A stretch of DNA of 17,868 nt from NCBI GenBank assembly GCA_964580655.1, contig CAZOMR010000035.1, positions 1-17,868 of the forward strand, written 5' to 3'. The notes beneath the pieces are model-generated. The model saw only the letters and a program-made list of their open reading frames with translations. It was not told the DNA's origin and made no database searches. The stretch is from CAZOMR01 sp964580655. GTDB taxonomy: Bacteria > RBG-13-61-14 > CAZOMR01. Made by a program: the position numbers and the translations under genes. Below, piece after piece: positions 1-8,300 of the stretch; position 1 is the stretch's first letter, and each line of letters begins with the position of its first letter.

Positions 1-14
1 ATAATAAAAAACAG

Positions 15-1751
15 ATGCCTGAACCTGAAATAGTTGCCGAGTTGAAGCCGCTGTTTCGTCCCCGGTCCGTGGCAGTGATCGGTGCGACCAACAACATGTC
101 AAAATGGGGCTTTCTAACCTTTACCAGCTTGAAAAACCTTTACAAAGGCGAGCTCTACGCGGTCAACAACCGCGACAAGAACATTCTCGGCTTTCCCTCG
201 TATCCAAAAGTGACCGACATTCCCGGTTCTGTGGACCTTGCGATAATCGTGATCCCTGCTGAGAATGTGGCGGGTGTAATGGAGGACTGCGTGGAGAAGG
301 GGGTGAAAGCCGGCGTGATCATTACCGCGGGTTTTGCCGAGACAGGGCGTAAGGGCAGGGCTCTGCAAGATGAATTGGTCGCCATAGCCCGCAGGGGCGG
401 CATTCGCCTGGTCGGCCCCAACTGCATGGGCATGTGGAGCGCGGCCGCAAACCTGCCTGCATTCATGTTCCCCCTGCCGATTAAGGATGGTCCTCTGGCC
501 CTGGTATCCCAGGGCGGCAACGTGGGCGGAGCTCTGGTCATAGACGCGATCTCCCGCGGGGTGGGCTTTCAGCAATATGTCAGTTGTGGCTGTACTGCGG
601 ACATCCAGATTGAGGACTACATCGAGTACCTGGGTTACGATGACGCAGTCAAGGTAATCATGGTTTACCTCGAGGGGCTTTCGGACGGGAACCGTTTTGT
701 GGACAAGGTTAAGAAGGTAACTGTCAAAAAGCCGGTGGTGGGTTTGAAGCCCGGCAAGACCCTGGCCGCGGCCCACGCCATTTTATCCCATTCGGGCGCA
801 CTGTCCGGCTCGGATTCAATCTATGAAGCCGCGTTCAAGAAGGCCGGGGTTATCCGTACCGAGACCACTATGGAACTCCTGGATGTGGCAATCGGGCTTC
901 TGACGCAGCCCCTGCCACGGGGCCGAAATGTGGCCATCACTACTCCTGGAGGGAGTTATGGCGTAATGTGCGCGGATGCGTGCGCCTTGCTGGGCTTGAA
1001 TGTGATTGACCTGCCGCCAGGGATCATAGAGGCCTTCAACTCCATGTTCCCGGCCCGCTGGAGCCACGGCAATCCTGTTGACCCGGCTGGAGACCGCAAC
1101 TTCATCACATATCTGAAGGCACCGGAGATGCTGTTGAAGTGCCCGGAGGTTGACGCACTCATCTTCATGGGATTCGGGTCTTTTTCAGGCATCTCGGCCA
1201 TGCTGGCGTCCGCAGGAGATGAGCTCAGCCGGAGCTTCGAGAACTTGAAAGAGGAAATGGATGGGCTTGAGGAGACGGCCAGCTCCTTTGCTAATATGCT
1301 TGATTCCGGAGATCGCGCTCAAATCAAGGAAATCATCAAGACCGGCTTGATCGTGATGTTTGGCTCGGTAACGGCTGGCAAAGCCTCTGAGCTGGAAGAA
1401 TTCGTAAATACACTCTCAGAGGCCATTATCTCTGAAAAGATGATGCAGGGCTCCTTCTTCAAGGGCTTGAAGGAGTTGTTCGAGTCCCTGGCAAAAGGCG
1501 ATATAGACGGGACAAAGATGGCTGACATCATGGAGTTGATGGAGCCTATGCTTGGCGCGCTTATTGATCACTGGATCCGGAAATATGATAAGCCCGTGAT
1601 CACTACCACCTTTACCGAGGAAACATCCAGAATCAGCGAGGGCGGTCATTTTTCATATCCTAATGCGGAGCGCGCGGCCAGTGTCCTGGCCAGGCTGGTC
1701 GAGTACAGGGAATATCTTGCCAATGAAAAGAAGCAGGGAGAGGGGAATTGA
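15..1751 (+). CDS. NDP-forming acyl-CoA synthetase (acetate-CoA ligase ADP-forming type), alpha-subunit-like, with a helical insertion
   Basis: The family interconverts acyl-CoA, ADP and phosphate with free acid, CoA and ATP through a phosphohistidine. Residues about 10-135 are a CoA-binding Rossmann domain with VAVIGATNN (19-27) and VGPNCMGM (133-140). Residues about 155-285 are a succinyl-CoA-synthetase-like domain containing SHSGALSG, whose His259 matches the phosphorylated histidine. A third ligase domain follows. Between VDALIFMGFG (379-388) and KPVIT (526-530) lie about 140 residues where family members usually have about 30; most of the excess looks alpha-helical. The ATP-grasp (beta) domain is absent and no separate beta gene is seen here, so it may lie upstream or elsewhere. 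The N-terminus begins naturally with LKPLFRPRSVAVIG, but only 14 bases precede the ATG and they contain no in-frame stop. The stop is followed after one base by the nitroreductase start. The family call is firm; the substrate is unknown. Confidence 0.88.
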   Translation: MPEPEIVAELKPLFRPRSVAVIGATNNMSKWGFLTFTSLKNLYKGELYAVNNRDKNILGFPSYPKVTDIPGSVDLAIIVIPAENVAGVMEDCVEKGVKAGVIITAGFAETGRKGRALQDELVAIARRGGIRLVGPNCMGMWSAAANLPAFMFPLPIKDGPLALVSQGGNVGGALVIDAISRGVGFQQYVSCGCTADIQIEDYIEYLGYDDAVKVIMVYLEGLSDGNRFVDKVKKVTVKKPVVGLKPGKTLAAAHAILSHSGALSGSDSIYEAAFKKAGVIRTETTMELLDVAIGLLTQPLPRGRNVAITTPGGSYGVMCADACALLGLNVIDLPPGIIEAFNSMFPARWSHGNPVDPAGDRNFITYLKAPEMLLKCPEVDALIFMGFGSFSGISAMLASAGDELSRSFENLKEEMDGLEETASSFANMLDSGDRAQIKEIIKTGLIVMFGSVTAGKASELEEFVNTLSEAIISEKMMQGSFFKGLKELFESLAKGDIDGTKMADIMELMEPMLGALIDHWIRKYDKPVITTTFTEETSRISEGGHFSYPNAERAASVLARLVEYREYLANEKKQGEGN

Positions 1752-1752
1752 C

Positions 1753-2496
1753 ATGAGTGAAGAAATTGAGGCCATGGAAGAAGAGGAGACCAAGCTGAAG
1801 CCGCCTGAATCCGGGGATCCCTTCAACGAGACGGAGGATGTGATCTACCGCCGGAGGAGTGTCCGGTTTTACAAGAAGAAGCAGGTGCCTGAATACCTGG
1901 TGCGGAGGATTCTGGAGGCAGGGAGATTCGCGCCCTCTGCAGGCAATGCCCAGGCCTGGAAGTTCATAGTGTTCCAGGATCAGAAGATGATCGAGGACAT
2001 GACCGAGGATGTGATCAATGTCTGCAAGAGAGTCATGAAATTCACTGACTACATTGATTCCGGAATTAAGTGGAAGGAATGGAACGCCAAGCTGGCCATG
2101 CGGTTCATGAGCAACATGTTCCACCCTATCCCATTCGGGGCCATGAAGCTTATTGCCGAGGGCAAGCTCGGGGTATGGCACGGCGCGCCCACTGTGATTT
2201 TATTCCTCACTGACATGCGATGCCCTGGCAATCCTGTGTTGGACATCGGGATAGCCGGGCAGAACATGGTCCTGACTGCGCACAGCTACGGGCTTGGAAC
2301 CTGCTGGGTGAGCTTCTGCACACCACTGGGCATGTTGCCCAGGTGGAAGAAGCGTCTCGGAATCCGGTATCCTTATAAGCTGGTGACATCCATTGCCGTG
2401 GGTTACCCGCGTGGTAACCCTGATGGTTATGTAAGCAGGGAAACCCAGGCCATTGACTGGTTCGTTGAGGACGGAACCTGCAAAGTTGTTTATTGA
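1753..2496 (+). CDS. nitroreductase-family FMN-dependent oxidoreductase
   Basis: A 247-residue member of the nitroreductase family (FMN-binding homodimeric oxidoreductases using NAD(P)H or ferredoxin). Visible motifs are YRRRSVRFY (32-40), which contacts FMN phosphate, FAPSAGNAQAWKF (59-71), and the C-terminal GLGTCWVSF (181-189) and SIAVGYPRG (213-221) FMN-binding segments. The start at 1753 is chosen because it lies one base after the upstream stop and has a purine-rich GGGAGAGGGG sequence about 7 bases upstream; an in-frame ATG at 1663 would lie inside the preceding gene. The first 28 residues are an unusually acidic extension before the core fold. A ferredoxin follows 11 bp downstream. 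In other bacteria such domains occur fused to 4Fe-4S modules, so the ferredoxin is a reasonable electron donor or acceptor; that pairing is inference. The substrate cannot be deduced. Confidence 0.9.
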   Translation: MSEEIEAMEEEETKLKPPESGDPFNETEDVIYRRRSVRFYKKKQVPEYLVRRILEAGRFAPSAGNAQAWKFIVFQDQKMIEDMTEDVINVCKRVMKFTDYIDSGIKWKEWNAKLAMRFMSNMFHPIPFGAMKLIAEGKLGVWHGAPTVILFLTDMRCPGNPVLDIGIAGQNMVLTAHSYGLGTCWVSFCTPLGMLPRWKKRLGIRYPYKLVTSIAVGYPRGNPDGYVSRETQAIDWFVEDGTCKVVY

Positions 2497-2507
2497 GAGG
2501 TGATACC

Positions 2508-2831
2508 ATGCCTGAATATTTGACGCGAAAGGATAAGAGAAAGATAGAAAGCTACAGCCGGCTCGGCGAGGACATGATCCTGGGAGAGGTCGTGATAGAC
2601 CGGGACAGGTGCAACGGATGCGGATTATGCGTGGGGGCCTGCGCGGCAAGCGCGATTGAAATGGTAGATAAAAAAGCCAGGATGGTCGAGGATTTTCCCG
2701 CGTGCATTTCCTGCGGGGACTGCGTTGCCATCTGTCCGGAAGATGCTATTAAGATGACAACATTCATCGAGTTCAAGCGCTATTTCCGGTATATAGATCG
2801 CGGAAAACCAGAGCCGCCTAGAAAATTTTAG
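2508..2831 (+). CDS. 2[4Fe-4S] ferredoxin-type protein
   Basis: A 107-residue protein with two complete CxxCxxCxxxC motifs: CNGCGLCVGAC and CISCGDCVAIC, each followed by a short helix start (ASAIEM, EDAIKM). This is the signature of a bacterial-type ferredoxin with two [4Fe-4S] clusters acting as a cytoplasmic electron carrier. About 29 residues of charged N-terminal extension (KRKIESYSRLGEDMILGEV) and about 28 residues of basic, aromatic C-terminal tail flank the cluster domain, making it longer than minimal 55-60 residue ferredoxins. These tails could be docking surfaces (inference). The ATG at 2508 is preceded by GAGAGGTGAT. The alternative start at 2493 overlaps the nitroreductase stop and lacks a ribosome binding site. 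It is the last gene of the three-gene plus-strand operon. Confidence 0.92.
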   Translation: MPEYLTRKDKRKIESYSRLGEDMILGEVVIDRDRCNGCGLCVGACAASAIEMVDKKARMVEDFPACISCGDCVAICPEDAIKMTTFIEFKRYFRYIDRGKPEPPRKF

Positions 2832-2848
2832 AAAACAGAAAAACACGG

Positions 2849-2867
2849 AGGCCTCTCAAAAAGGCCT
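2849..2867 (-). terminator. possible terminator hairpin between convergent genes
   Basis: The palindrome AGGCCT occurs twice, 7 bases apart, giving a 6-bp GC-rich stem between the convergent ferredoxin and thioesterase genes. Read on the minus strand it is followed by CCGTGTTTTTCTGTTTT, a T-rich tract offset by about 5 bases. On the plus strand it is followed by GGGGGTT, so it serves the minus-strand operon better. The stem is short, hence modest confidence. Confidence 0.35.
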
Positions 2868-2905
2868 GGGGGTTGGATTGTCGGCAGGGAATAGATGCAG
2901 TCGCC

Positions 2906-3358
2906 CTAAGCACCGGCTTTTGTGATGGACATGGATGTAACCGCGAAGCTTCCCGACCCGACCGCGACAAGCAGGTCGTCTCTCGTCCGAACCTCCATTT
3001 CAGCCATCGCTATTCTCTTGCCCGCGCTGAGGATACGGCCCCTGGAGTAGAGGTCCACTTTTACCGCGGCATTGAGTAACCTGACCTGGAGTTCAGCGGT
3101 TGAGATCCAGGTGTTATAAAGCGGGGCCACGGTAAACCAGCCGGCATTATCAAGGAGCGTGGCTATCACCCCGCCATGTATTCCACCCAGAGTATGGTTA
3201 AAGTCAGGGTTATAAGGCATATCAAAAATAGCAGACCCGTTTTCGTCGTAATGAAGCTCCATCCCGAATGTCCGCTTCATCGGCGCCCGATTGAAGAGGC
3301 CTATCAATTCATCCTGCCGCTTTTTCAGTCCCTCAGCATCAATTTCAGGCATTATCAT
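2906..3358 (-). CDS. PaaI/YdiI-like hotdog-fold acyl-CoA thioesterase
   Basis: A 150-residue hotdog-fold protein of the PaaI/4HBT type, which hydrolyses acyl- or aryl-CoA thioesters in the cytoplasm. The diagnostic segment is FNHTLGGIHGGVIATLLDNAG: a His-Gly-Gly at 61-63 at the start of the long helix and Asp70 within it, matching the usual catalytic positions. Beta strands such as ISTAELQVRLLNAA and GKRIAMAEMEVRTRDDLLVAVGSGSFAV complete the fold. Length is typical. It begins 51 bp downstream of the alcohol dehydrogenase stop on the same strand, so it is probably co-transcribed. No clear Shine-Dalgarno precedes the ATG; the third codon is also ATG (3352) and could be used. The substrate is unknown. 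Confidence 0.85.
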   Translation of the reverse strand: MIMPEIDAEGLKKRQDELIGLFNRAPMKRTFGMELHYDENGSAIFDMPYNPDFNHTLGGIHGGVIATLLDNAGWFTVAPLYNTWISTAELQVRLLNAAVKVDLYSRGRILSAGKRIAMAEMEVRTRDDLLVAVGSGSFAVTSMSITKAGA

Positions 3359-3409
3359 CAGATTAAATTAAACGCAAATTACCCACATGCGCGGGAGAAC
3401 ATTTCGTTA

Positions 3410-4582
3410 TCAGTAGGCTTTCTTCAGAATCTCCAGGGCAACCTCGTAGGTGACATCCTCAGGGTTGAAGGTGACTGTTCCGTCGTTAATCACTGCCTTG
3501 GCTATATCTTCCAGCTTGTCCTCGGTCACGCCGGCATCTTTCAATGTAGTGGGCAATCCACACAGGTCTTTGAGCCGTTTGCCTAGATCGCGGACAGCCT
3601 GGATAGCCGCCTTTGCCTGATCCATTTTGCTACCTGATGTAGAAGCGCCCAGCACGGGTGCCAGTTCCGCGATTATTTCGCCGGCCTTCTCAAGGTTATT
3701 CTCCATGCCCCACGGCAGAAGTATCGCGTTTGCAACCCCGTGAGGAACGCGGCAGACTCCTCCGCATCCATGCGCAAGGGAATGAACCACACCAACCATG
3801 GAGTTGGAGAAACTTATCCCGGCCAGTAATGCCCCATTGGCCACGGCCAGACGCGCACCTTCATCTCCGGGCTTTTCAATGCACTTGAGCAGGTTATCCA
3901 TGATAAGCTTGATCGCCGCCAGGGAGAATGAGTCGGAAACCGGATTCTTCTGCAGGCAGTAATAGGCCTCAATAGCATGGGTAAGCGCGTCCATGGCTGT
4001 GGCCGCTGTTATCCTGGCAGGCATTGTCATGGTCATTTTCGGATCAAGGATCGCCACATCAGGCAAGAGCCGATAAGAGGTGAAGCTCAATTTGACATTG
4101 GCCTCATCATCGTAGATCACCGCGGCCATGGTAACTTCCGAGCCGGTTCCAGCAGTTGTCGGAACAGCAATGAATGGCTTCATAGGGCTTTTCAACCTTT
4201 CAGCACCCTGGAATTTCATCAGATCATCAGAACCCTCCGTGACAATCATGTTGGCGCATTTGGCCGTGTCCATACTGCTCCCGCCGCCCACCGCAACAAA
4301 ACAGTCGCACTTTTTTTCCTGAAACAAGTTCGCCACCTTATTGACGATCTTTTTGCTCGAATCGGGAGGGGTCTGGTCGAAGATGGCTCCTATCTCGCAG
4401 TTTGATCCCTCGAAAGCGCTTTCAACCTGCTTGATTAACCCAGCGGATACAACCCCCTGATCGGTCACAATCAAAGCTCTATGCACACCGAGCAAATCCA
4501 TTTCAAAAGCAAGGTTTGACAGGGCTTTTAAGCCGCTTATGATTTTTACCGGGCAGGAAAACTCATAATATTCTGGAATCAT
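3410..4582 (-). CDS. iron-containing alcohol dehydrogenase (group III)
   Basis: About 390 residues, full length for the Fe-ADH family (NAD(P)-dependent alcohol/aldehyde oxidoreductases such as FucO and the 1,3-propanediol and butanol dehydrogenases). Counting from the upstream ATG, the NAD-binding GGGSSMDTAK is at 100-109 and the PTTAGTGSE motif at 142-150. The four metal ligands are in register: Asp199 and His203 in MDALTHAIEAYY, His268 in VVHSLAHG, and His282 in VPHGVANA; the 4- and 14-residue spacings match FucO. Two consecutive ATG codons exist at 4585 and 4582. AAGGAGAG sits 4 bases before the first and 7 before the second, so 4582 is preferred. The thioesterase follows and a small hypothetical gene precedes it by about 44 bp, suggesting a three-gene transcript. 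Substrate range cannot be read from sequence. Confidence 0.93.
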   Translation of the reverse strand: MIPEYYEFSCPVKIISGLKALSNLAFEMDLLGVHRALIVTDQGVVSAGLIKQVESAFEGSNCEIGAIFDQTPPDSSKKIVNKVANLFQEKKCDCFVAVGGGSSMDTAKCANMIVTEGSDDLMKFQGAERLKSPMKPFIAVPTTAGTGSEVTMAAVIYDDEANVKLSFTSYRLLPDVAILDPKMTMTMPARITAATAMDALTHAIEAYYCLQKNPVSDSFSLAAIKLIMDNLLKCIEKPGDEGARLAVANGALLAGISFSNSMVGVVHSLAHGCGGVCRVPHGVANAILLPWGMENNLEKAGEIIAELAPVLGASTSGSKMDQAKAAIQAVRDLGKRLKDLCGLPTTLKDAGVTEDKLEDIAKAVINDGTVTFNPEDVTYEVALEILKKAY

Positions 4583-4629
4583 CATTTCTCTCCTTTTTTT
4601 GAAGGTTGTCTCAAAATAAATGCCTGCCT

Positions 4630-5211
4630 CTATTTCCTGATATTAAGCAAAATAGCAATTACCAGATAGGCCATGACCCAGCCCTTGAGCAACAATTGCC
4701 CCGGGGTGAGCCTGGGGGGCTTTTTGAAGTTCTTTTTCAGTATGAAACCGGGCATAAGATAGGTCTGCACAATATTCATGGCTCGTGAGACTTGCATGCC
4801 TTTCCCCACGTTGCCGTGCACGATGGCGCGATGCTGAGCGAAGGCTGTATGAGAACCCATCTGGCCGGTGAAGGGCAAAAGCGCACAATCCAGGTTTTTA
4901 AACAGAATTTTCAATCCCGGGTTTTTGAAACCTTTGCCTAGGTAGCGGATACGGTCTCGCTCCTTCTTGAGCGAAATAGCGGGCCCCTCAGGCAACACCC
5001 CCAGCGAAAAGACTCTGCCATCTTCCCAGTCTGCAATCTCCGCCTTGAGCTCGGCGCTGTGCCTGGAGACTATCTCAAAAACAACGCCCAAAGCCAGCAA
5101 AGAGATGTCCACCACAGCTCTCTTCACCCTGAAAGACATCGAAAGTCCCTGGGGGCCAGACCTGTTTTCCATTTTGAAATTCCCCTCTTGATCTCTGAAT
5201 TTATCTTTCAA
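4630..5211 (-). CDS. hypothetical protein with C-terminal hydrophobic segment, possibly SCP2-like
   Basis: I do not recognise this 193-residue protein with confidence. It shows an alpha/beta middle section with hydrophobic strands (PGLKILFKNLDCALLPFTGQ, then HRAIVHGNVGKGMQVSRAMN), which resembles the later strands and closing helix of sterol-carrier-protein-2-like lipid-binding domains; that is a weak pattern match. After a basic linker (KKNFKKPPRLTPG), the end MAYLVIAILLNIRK could be a C-terminal membrane anchor. Start choice is open. The ATG at 5211 lies 6 bases after a short upstream reading frame. The ATG at 5172 (14th codon) has a better-placed GAGGGG sequence and removes a hydrophilic lead. 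It precedes the alcohol dehydrogenase and thioesterase on the same strand, so a lipid or acyl-related role is conceivable but unproven. Confidence 0.65.
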   Translation of the reverse strand: MKDKFRDQEGNFKMENRSGPQGLSMSFRVKRAVVDISLLALGVVFEIVSRHSAELKAEIADWEDGRVFSLGVLPEGPAISLKKERDRIRYLGKGFKNPGLKILFKNLDCALLPFTGQMGSHTAFAQHRAIVHGNVGKGMQVSRAMNIVQTYLMPGFILKKNFKKPPRLTPGQLLLKGWVMAYLVIAILLNIRK

Positions 5212-5217
5212 ACACCC

Positions 5218-5301
5218 TTAGAAATAGTCCAGCTTGATCTCGCCATAGAATTTACCCTGCCCTTTATCTCTTCCCTGGTAAGGCCTCAACTTAAACCCCA
5301 T
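5218..5301 (-). CDS. 27-codon reading frame of uncertain status, possibly a gene remnant
   Basis: Between the big lipoprotein stop and the hypothetical gene lies a frame of 38 sense codons open from the TAA at 5335-5337 down to a TAA at 5218-5220. Its only ATG is at 5301. The end reads KGQGKFYGEIKLDYF, an alternating pattern with a terminal Phe, like the last strand of outer-membrane beta barrels. A GGGGG tract lies only 2 bases before the ATG. It could be a small protein coupled to the next gene, the relic of a deleted barrel gene, or chance. Its upstream codons overlap a hairpin. Weakly supported. Confidence 0.25.
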   Translation of the reverse strand: MGFKLRPYQGRDKGQGKFYGEIKLDYF

Positions 5302-5303
5302 AA

Positions 5304-5331
5304 CCCCCGGGGCTGGAAGAAGGACCGGGGG
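5304..5331 (-). terminator. GC-rich hairpin downstream of the large lipoprotein gene
   Basis: CCCCCGG (5304-5310) and CCGGGGG (5325-5331) form a perfect 7-bp stem with a 14-base loop, 19 bp beyond the lipoprotein stop. It is nested inside a second pairing, TAAGGCC (5279-5285) with GGCCTTA (5347-5353), which includes the stop codon. The downstream minus-strand sequence TTATGGGGTTTAAG is only moderately T-rich, so termination may be incomplete or rho-dependent. Confidence 0.45.
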
Positions 5332-5350
5332 GCTTTATTAAAACAGGGCC

Positions 5351-8300
5351 TTAATCAAAGGATACATTGATACTGCTTGTTACCCATACATAACCAACCG
5401 GCGTAGATATATCATCAATCTCTATTTTCAGCTCATCAATACCGCCATCTGTGTCCGTGAGATCCACGGATGCTTTTCCCTGATCATCAGTTGTAACTGT
5501 AATTTCCTGCTGATCGTTCTCAAATTTTCCATTTCCGCTTTTCACATACACATAGAGGTCCTTTCCTACCTCCGGGTCTCCGGTTTTGGGATGAGTCAGG
5601 GTCAGCTCAATGGTGCGGGTATCCCCGGTTCCGGTGGCAACAGCAGTGACCGCGGCTACCGGGGTCACGGGGATAGGATTGAGAAATTCATCCACCCTGA
5701 GGTCCCCTCGCATGTTTTCGATAATCAGCGTTATGCACTCCAGTCTATCCGGCTCACCAGCACATGCCTGGCACACACCCTCTTGCAACCCGCAGACGGT
5801 GGGAATGAAAATGTCCGGATCTTCTCCAAGGGCCAGGACTACGGCTCGAAGATCAAGTACGCCCTTCATGGATCCATTGCCCACATATTCATAATTGGGC
5901 GAGAAGGTGCCACTTAACATCACGTCCTCAAGGGTAACGAGTAATCCCGCAATCGTTATTGGGAAATCAAAGGGCCCCATTTCATAAGCGTTGTAGATAA
6001 AATCCGCGGATTCCGGGAAGCGTATAGTGGGGTTATCCATATCCTGCTGGCTGGGGTTCGGTGCATCCAGATCGCCAAGCGCGCCGATCAGATTGAGCTT
6101 ATTGTTGACGGTATCAACATCAATTATTCCGATCAAGAGAAAAGCTTCCATACCCAGCCCTTGAAGTAATTCCTGAATACCAGCCGGTTCAGTGATGGTG
6201 GCATTAAAGATGTCAATGGCAAAAGACTTATCAAGCCCCTCACCGAGGTCCACCGGCCAGCCCGGCCCTTCGGTATAGAAATGATATTCATAAGTAAAGG
6301 AATCCACGGTTACCGAGACCGTGTATTGAGTGCTCATGGTCAGAAGTTTATCAGGCTTGAAAATAGCCTCCATTCCTCCGGACTGCAATTCCGGAGTTCC
6401 ATCAATTTCTCTCACCTCATCGCTGACCACAAAGGTAAGTTGACCGGCAGTAATCCCGTCTTCAAAACCTACTTTGATCTCATCAGTATAAATGGAGACA
6501 CCAAAATCATCCTCGGTCGGGGAGATAGCGAAGATTCCCGGGAGTTTCACGGTCCGGGCCTCCGCGATATTGGAAATACCCGAGTTGCCTGCAGAATTAA
6601 AAGCAATCACACCATACCCATAAGTGGTTCCATCCTCCAGGCCGGAATCTGTGAAACTGGCGACATCTGCCAGGGTCTCACTCGCGGGCCACCAGACACC
6701 ATCCCGGCCTCGAAGTATCAGGAATCCCTGCTCATTATCGGAATTGTCTGTCCAGTTCAGTTGGATACGCTCATGGTCAAGGGCAGTGGCTGAGAGGTTC
6801 CCGGGTGATTTTGGCAGGGTAATTGCCGGAGGGAATGTCCTGGCCTGGGCAATATTTGAATAATCCGAAGGGCCTATATCATTTACGGCTTTTACCCTGT
6901 ATTCATAAGTTGTCTCCGGATCAAGACCGACATCATAATAAGTGGTGACATCGGGTGAAAGTATGGCAAGGGTCTGGAAGGAACCGGAGACGGCTTTTTT
7001 ACGCTCTATCCTGAAGTCATCTTCCTTGTTAGTGGTGTCGGTCCAGGCGAGGTTAACCTGGCTTTCTGAAACCGGGGTGGCAACCAGGTCCGATGGAGTC
7101 TCGGGCGCCCTGGGCACTACTCCGACCGGGGACACATTTCGATCCGGCGCATCTCCAGCCTTGAGGTACCTGCCGAGCCAGTAAGCGGCCATTATGTCTC
7201 CCACCGCATTTATCTCATAAGGGTTACGGAAGTAGTTTACAGCGAAAGGATTGGAGCGCCAGTCAAAGTTGGAATCCCCCCGGAGCCTTCTCGGCAGAAC
7301 ATGTTCGGCTACTATCTCGCTATTATGCCCGAGGCCCACCTTACCCCGTTCCGTCGTCGGGTCATAATATTGATATAAATCCGGATCGTATTTCACTGGT
7401 AGCTCAATGATGGTTTTATTATCAACAGCCAGACACTCGCCTTGAGTAAGCTCATCGTCATCGCAATTAATTACATCTTTCGCCCACATCGGGGTCGGGG
7501 GCCATTGTTTGAGGGTCTCGATTCCCTGCTGGACTTCATTCGGGACATTACCGCCCCCCCGGAGCCCGGAATATATTACATCAAAAAAGGTCTGGTTGAT
7601 GTGCTTGGGCTGGCGATCGTTTCTCCCGTTGTCCCAGAGCCTCTCCAGGCCCTGCTGGATAACCTCTCTCACCTCCGCATTCGTCTCATAGCGAAGGACA
7701 TTATAAAAAGCTATAAAGGCCATATTGACATTGGAATAATTGGTGGCATACCCGAAGTCAACAATAGGCAACTCCCCGTCCCTCACAAACTCGTGCCAGC
7801 CACGCTTGCCGATCAGGTCCCCGTAATAGAAGTCCCGGATCTCCTCATCGCCGGTGATGTGATAAAGGGTGCGCATAACCCCCAGGCCCATAATTGCATT
7901 GAAAGTATTAAGCGGTTGCGGGGTAACACCGGCTGACCAGCATCCTTCAAGATTGAGGACATTGGGATTAAGGTCGCACCACTGGGTGAGCTTGCCATCC
8001 GCGTCCCGGATCAGCATATCGGTTTCGAACTCCGGAGATGTCCGCATCAGGCTCTGCGCAAAATTGCGTGCGTGGTTCACCAGCATGTCTCTATATTCCT
8101 GGGGAATATCTGGATCCTCGGCAATCACATCCCAGGCCACGCCCATGGCAAATATCCAGCCATCAACCTGATCCTTGCTGGCATTGTCCTCCCAGCCCCA
8201 GTCAGCAACATAGCGTTGATCAGCGGTATTGTCTTCCCGCCAGGTATTGTGCTTTTCGGTATAGGGTGGTGGTGTTTCGGGCGGCATCGGCTGGGGGTCC

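Noticed and set aside
114..776. 220-codon minus-strand open frame opposite the acyl-CoA synthetase
   Set aside because: The plus-strand protein is clearly conserved here (CoA-binding domain); the antisense translation is His/Arg-rich and unrecognisable.
7442..7936. 164-codon plus-strand open frame inside the large lipoprotein gene
   Set aside because: Fully antisense to the lipoprotein; no ribosome binding site or recognisable motif.
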